From assembly GCA_026994195.1 (NCBI GenBank), contig JALWRH010000068.1, positions 1-56,548 on the forward strand: a DNA stretch of 56,548 nucleotides, read 5' to 3'. This document shows, piece after piece, positions 54,156-56,548 of this stretch. Made by a program: the position numbers and the translations under genes. Source of the stretch: Sedimenticola sp. (lineage in GTDB: Bacteria > Pseudomonadota > Gammaproteobacteria > Chromatiales > Chromatiaceae). The stretch's first letter is position 1, and each line of letters begins with the position of its first letter. The notes below the pieces were generated by a model. The model saw nothing but the letters and a program-made list of their open reading frames with translations, ran no database searches and was not told the origin of the DNA.

Positions 54156-55559
54156 ATGCTGAAATCTTTCCTGCGCCCATTGAAGCCCGCACCGGCCAGC
54201 ATGCCCGACTTGGCCTGGGTGGACGAGTTCATTGCCAATGTTGGCCCTTATATCTTCGTGCGTACCGAGGACAATATTCTCATCAAGCGCCCCAACCAGG
54301 CCCAGAAGCTCAACGCTCAGGGTGCGCAGATCCTCAAGTTCCTTCTCGATGGGGGCAAGATTGCCGGTGTGGTGCGGGGCCTGGGCGGCGACAAAAGCAA
54401 GCTGGAGCAGGTGGCCCTGTTCCTGCATGGAGTGCGGGGTTTCCTGGAAGGACAGATTACCGCGGATTCGGCGCATCCGGGGGTGGAAGTGGAAGTCTTC
54501 AACCGGCATTTTTCTGATCTTCCGATTCTTTCCGAAGTGGCCATCACCTACAAATGCAACCTGCGCTGTGTGTTCTGTTATGCCGGCTGCAACTGCACCA
54601 CCCAGCCGGTGAATGATGAGAAAGTGATGTCCGTGGAGGAGATCAGGCGCGTGTTGTACAAGCTCTGGCATGAAGGCAAAGTGCCTTCCGTGAGCTTCAC
54701 CGGGGGGGAGCCCACCCTGCACAAGCAGCTGCCTGAACTCATCGCTTACGCCAAGGATCTGGGCATGCGCGTGAATCTCATCACCAATGGCACGCGCATC
54801 AACGGAGAACTGGCGCAACGTCTTGCTGATGCCGGCCTGGATTCGGCCCAGGTCAGCCTGGAAGGCACCAGCGCGGAGATACACAATCTGGTTACACAGG
54901 GGCAGGCGTCCTTCGACAAGACCGTGGCGGCGGTGGGGCACCTGAAAGCCGTGGGGATACGGGTGCATACCAATACCACCATCAACCGGATGAATGTCCA
55001 TGAAATGCCGGGCATGCCGCGTTTTGTCCGCGAGGTGCTGGACAACGAACGCTTCAGCATGAACCTGTTGGTGCCCACGGGCAGCGCCGTGGTGCACCCG
55101 GATCTGATCGTGCGCTACACCGAGATCGGTGACTGGCTGATGAAGATCCAGGAGCAGAGCAAGGCCCAGGATGTGGAGTTTCTCTGGTATTCCCCCACGC
55201 CCATGTGCATGTTCAATCCCATTCCCGCGGGTCTGGGCAATCATGGCTGCAGCGCCTGCGACGGCCTGATCTCCGTGGCCCCCAATGGCTCGGTGATTCC
55301 CTGCGCCTCCTATGATGATGAAGTAGGCAGCCTGCTGGAGAAGAATCTGGTGGATGTCTGGAACGGTCCCAAGGCCAGGGGATACCGGGACAAAGCCCTG
55401 GCGCACCCCCAGTGCCGGGAATGCAGCCAGTTCGATATTTGCAATGGCGCCTGCCCCCTGTACTGGCGGGAACTGGGTTTTGAGGAGCTGGAAGCGCACA
55501 ACGGCTTTTCCCGGGCCGAAGCCCTGGGGTACGTGCTGCCAGAGGAGAAGGAACAATGA
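54156..55559 (+). CDS. Radical SAM/SPASM protein with N-terminal PqqD-like domain
   Basis: A 467-residue protein. Residues ~30-105 (YIFVRTEDNILIKRPNQAQKLNAQGAQILKFLLDG) resemble PqqD, the RiPP recognition element fold. The radical SAM motif CNLRCVFC has Cys134, Cys138 and Cys141, then SFTGGEPTL and ITNGTRIN. The C-terminal SPASM region has GNHGCSACDG, SVIPCASYDDE and HPQCRECSQFDICNGACP, for auxiliary 4Fe-4S clusters. This architecture is typical of peptide-modifying enzymes (sactipeptide or thioether, PQQ-like). The start MLKSFLRPL (54156) has AGGAA eight bases upstream. The next gene overlaps by ATGA. The substrate is probably the CHSA tail protein. Confidence 0.88.
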   Translation: MLKSFLRPLKPAPASMPDLAWVDEFIANVGPYIFVRTEDNILIKRPNQAQKLNAQGAQILKFLLDGGKIAGVVRGLGGDKSKLEQVALFLHGVRGFLEGQITADSAHPGVEVEVFNRHFSDLPILSEVAITYKCNLRCVFCYAGCNCTTQPVNDEKVMSVEEIRRVLYKLWHEGKVPSVSFTGGEPTLHKQLPELIAYAKDLGMRVNLITNGTRINGELAQRLADAGLDSAQVSLEGTSAEIHNLVTQGQASFDKTVAAVGHLKAVGIRVHTNTTINRMNVHEMPGMPRFVREVLDNERFSMNLLVPTGSAVVHPDLIVRYTEIGDWLMKIQEQSKAQDVEFLWYSPTPMCMFNPIPAGLGNHGCSACDGLISVAPNGSVIPCASYDDEVGSLLEKNLVDVWNGPKARGYRDKALAHPQCRECSQFDICNGACPLYWRELGFEELEAHNGFSRAEALGYVLPEEKEQ

Positions 55560-56509
55560 ACGCAGAAACCACGGCCATCGACAACGCCAGGGATTCGGTG
55601 GTGTTCTGGGTGCTGCCGGGCATGATTTATTCCCGGCGCATGCTTATCGCTTTTGGGCTGATTGTGCTGGGGTTGCTGTTGCAATGGTATTCGGGAGAAG
55701 TGTTTGCGGGGGTTTTCCCCCTGATCGCGGGGAATGCTCTGCTGCTGGTAAAGGGTTATGACAACCGGGTGGAGTTTGCCGGGTTCAGCCCTTCCAGCCA
55801 GTGGCAGAAAGTGGAGCGCAGCCGTCTTGCAGAGCTGAAAGCCTTCGACAAGAAAGTGCGGCGCTGGGATCGCAGCTTTGTTGATATCACCAATGGCTGG
55901 GGGCTATTTACTTTTGTCCTGCTGGTATTTCTGTTGGTGTTGATGCATATAGGCTTCAGTGAATCCAGCAGGTACAGGCTGCTGGAAGCGATTCCCGTGG
56001 ACATGGCGATTCTGTTTCTGCCTCACTGGTTTACAGGCACCCGGCGCATCCTGCGTCTGCCCGGCCTGCTCATCAAGAGCGAGACCCTGGAGCGGGTTCT
56101 GCAGGAGGTCGATCCTGAGCGCAGTGGCTACAAGGTGGACGTGCTGATGCTCCTCAAAGGCAAGGAGAGCAAACTGCCGGCTGATATCAAGATCAAGATA
56201 GAACCGAAAAACGCCCCGGAAGGGTTTCTGGGCTTATATGGGCAGGTGGTCATCAATGCCGTGCAGGGGAAGTCCTACCCGTATTTCTACGTGGTGCTGG
56301 TAGCGCGCCCCGGCATGGGGTTGAGTGCTTTGGCCGGGACGTTTTCTCCCCCTGATGACGTGGTAAAGGAAATGCGCACCCAGGAAGGCGTGAAGGTGCT
56401 GGTGATACGCCAGCATACCACCAAGCGCTCCGGCTACCATACCAGGCCGGAACGGGTCCGGGAGTTGCTGGAACTGGGCATGCAGCAGATGCAGCGCTTG
56501 CTGGCATAA
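55556..56509 (+). CDS. Membrane protein of unknown function coupled to the radical SAM gene
   Basis: A 317-residue protein with two hydrophobic segments near residues 29-66 and one near 116-134, a fourth around 150-160, and a soluble C-terminal half (about 190-317) with YKVDVLMLLKGKESKLPADIKIKIEPKNAPEGFLGLYGQVVINAVQGKSYPYFYVVLVA. No family was recognised. It overlaps the radical SAM gene by ATGA. It may serve as a partner, exporter or quality-control factor for the modified protein; this is inference from gene order. Confidence 0.7.
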   Translation: MNAETTAIDNARDSVVFWVLPGMIYSRRMLIAFGLIVLGLLLQWYSGEVFAGVFPLIAGNALLLVKGYDNRVEFAGFSPSSQWQKVERSRLAELKAFDKKVRRWDRSFVDITNGWGLFTFVLLVFLLVLMHIGFSESSRYRLLEAIPVDMAILFLPHWFTGTRRILRLPGLLIKSETLERVLQEVDPERSGYKVDVLMLLKGKESKLPADIKIKIEPKNAPEGFLGLYGQVVINAVQGKSYPYFYVVLVARPGMGLSALAGTFSPPDDVVKEMRTQEGVKVLVIRQHTTKRSGYHTRPERVRELLELGMQQMQRLLA

Positions 56510-56548
56510 CAGGCATCCGGCTTGGTTTACATGCCAGTGGTGTAATAC

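Overview
The window (56.5 kb, fairly GC-rich, densely packed) looks like chromosome of a sulfur-oxidizing, probably chemolithoautotrophic gammaproteobacterium. The clues are a qmoAB-hdrCB redox module of the type used with APS reductase in sulfur oxidizers, a TusA-like sulfur carrier beside a thiolation-type PP-loop enzyme, an orphan CbbQ-type AAA+ ATPase, and proteobacterial LPS-core, glnA, metH and tmcA genes. No tRNA, rRNA, CRISPR array, prophage or complete insertion sequence was seen.

Layout. 1-4.7 kb: LPS inner-core operon (waaF end, cysC, waaC, waaG, waaP, InaA-like kinase). 4.8-9.9 kb: exported proteins, an OmpR/EnvZ-type pair, a divergent DUF2202 gene and a small c-type cytochrome. 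10-15 kb: YbhGFSR-type efflux system. 15.1-19.8 kb: trypsin-like protease, an RstAB-type pair split by a small inverted-repeat element, and an unknown envelope protein. 19.9-25.1 kb: qmoA-qmoB-hdrC-hdrB. 25.4-29.9 kb: an unusual GGDEF protein, a CbbQ-like ATPase, moaE, a DUF533 protein and a multi-hairpin element. 30-34.5 kb: glnA with a recognisable NtrC/sigma-54 control region, then a CDF transporter/TusA/PP-loop group. 34.7-47.6 kb: a GGDEF-EAL protein, aldo/keto reductase, membrane and wall genes, cytochrome b561-YceI-lipoprotein, nei, hemerythrin, tmcA. 47.7-51.4 kb: metH carrying a REP-like repeat inside its reading frame. 51.6-56.5 kb: HPP protein and the most unusual locus.

The most exciting locus is 52.5-56.5 kb. 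A DUF2207-type membrane protein ends in a perfectly periodic Cys-His-Ser-Ala tail (eight Cys, one every fourth residue). It is followed by a radical SAM/SPASM enzyme with an N-terminal PqqD-like (RiPP recognition-like) domain, then by a translationally coupled membrane protein. I read this as a candidate undescribed peptide-modification system in which the repeat tail of a membrane protein is the substrate.

The window is also rich in small palindromic repeats: C-rich hairpins, a REP family (including an in-frame copy in metH), and three nested-palindrome elements. One of these appears to supply the start codon of a sensor kinase. All functional assignments come from reading motifs and context; no database search was run.
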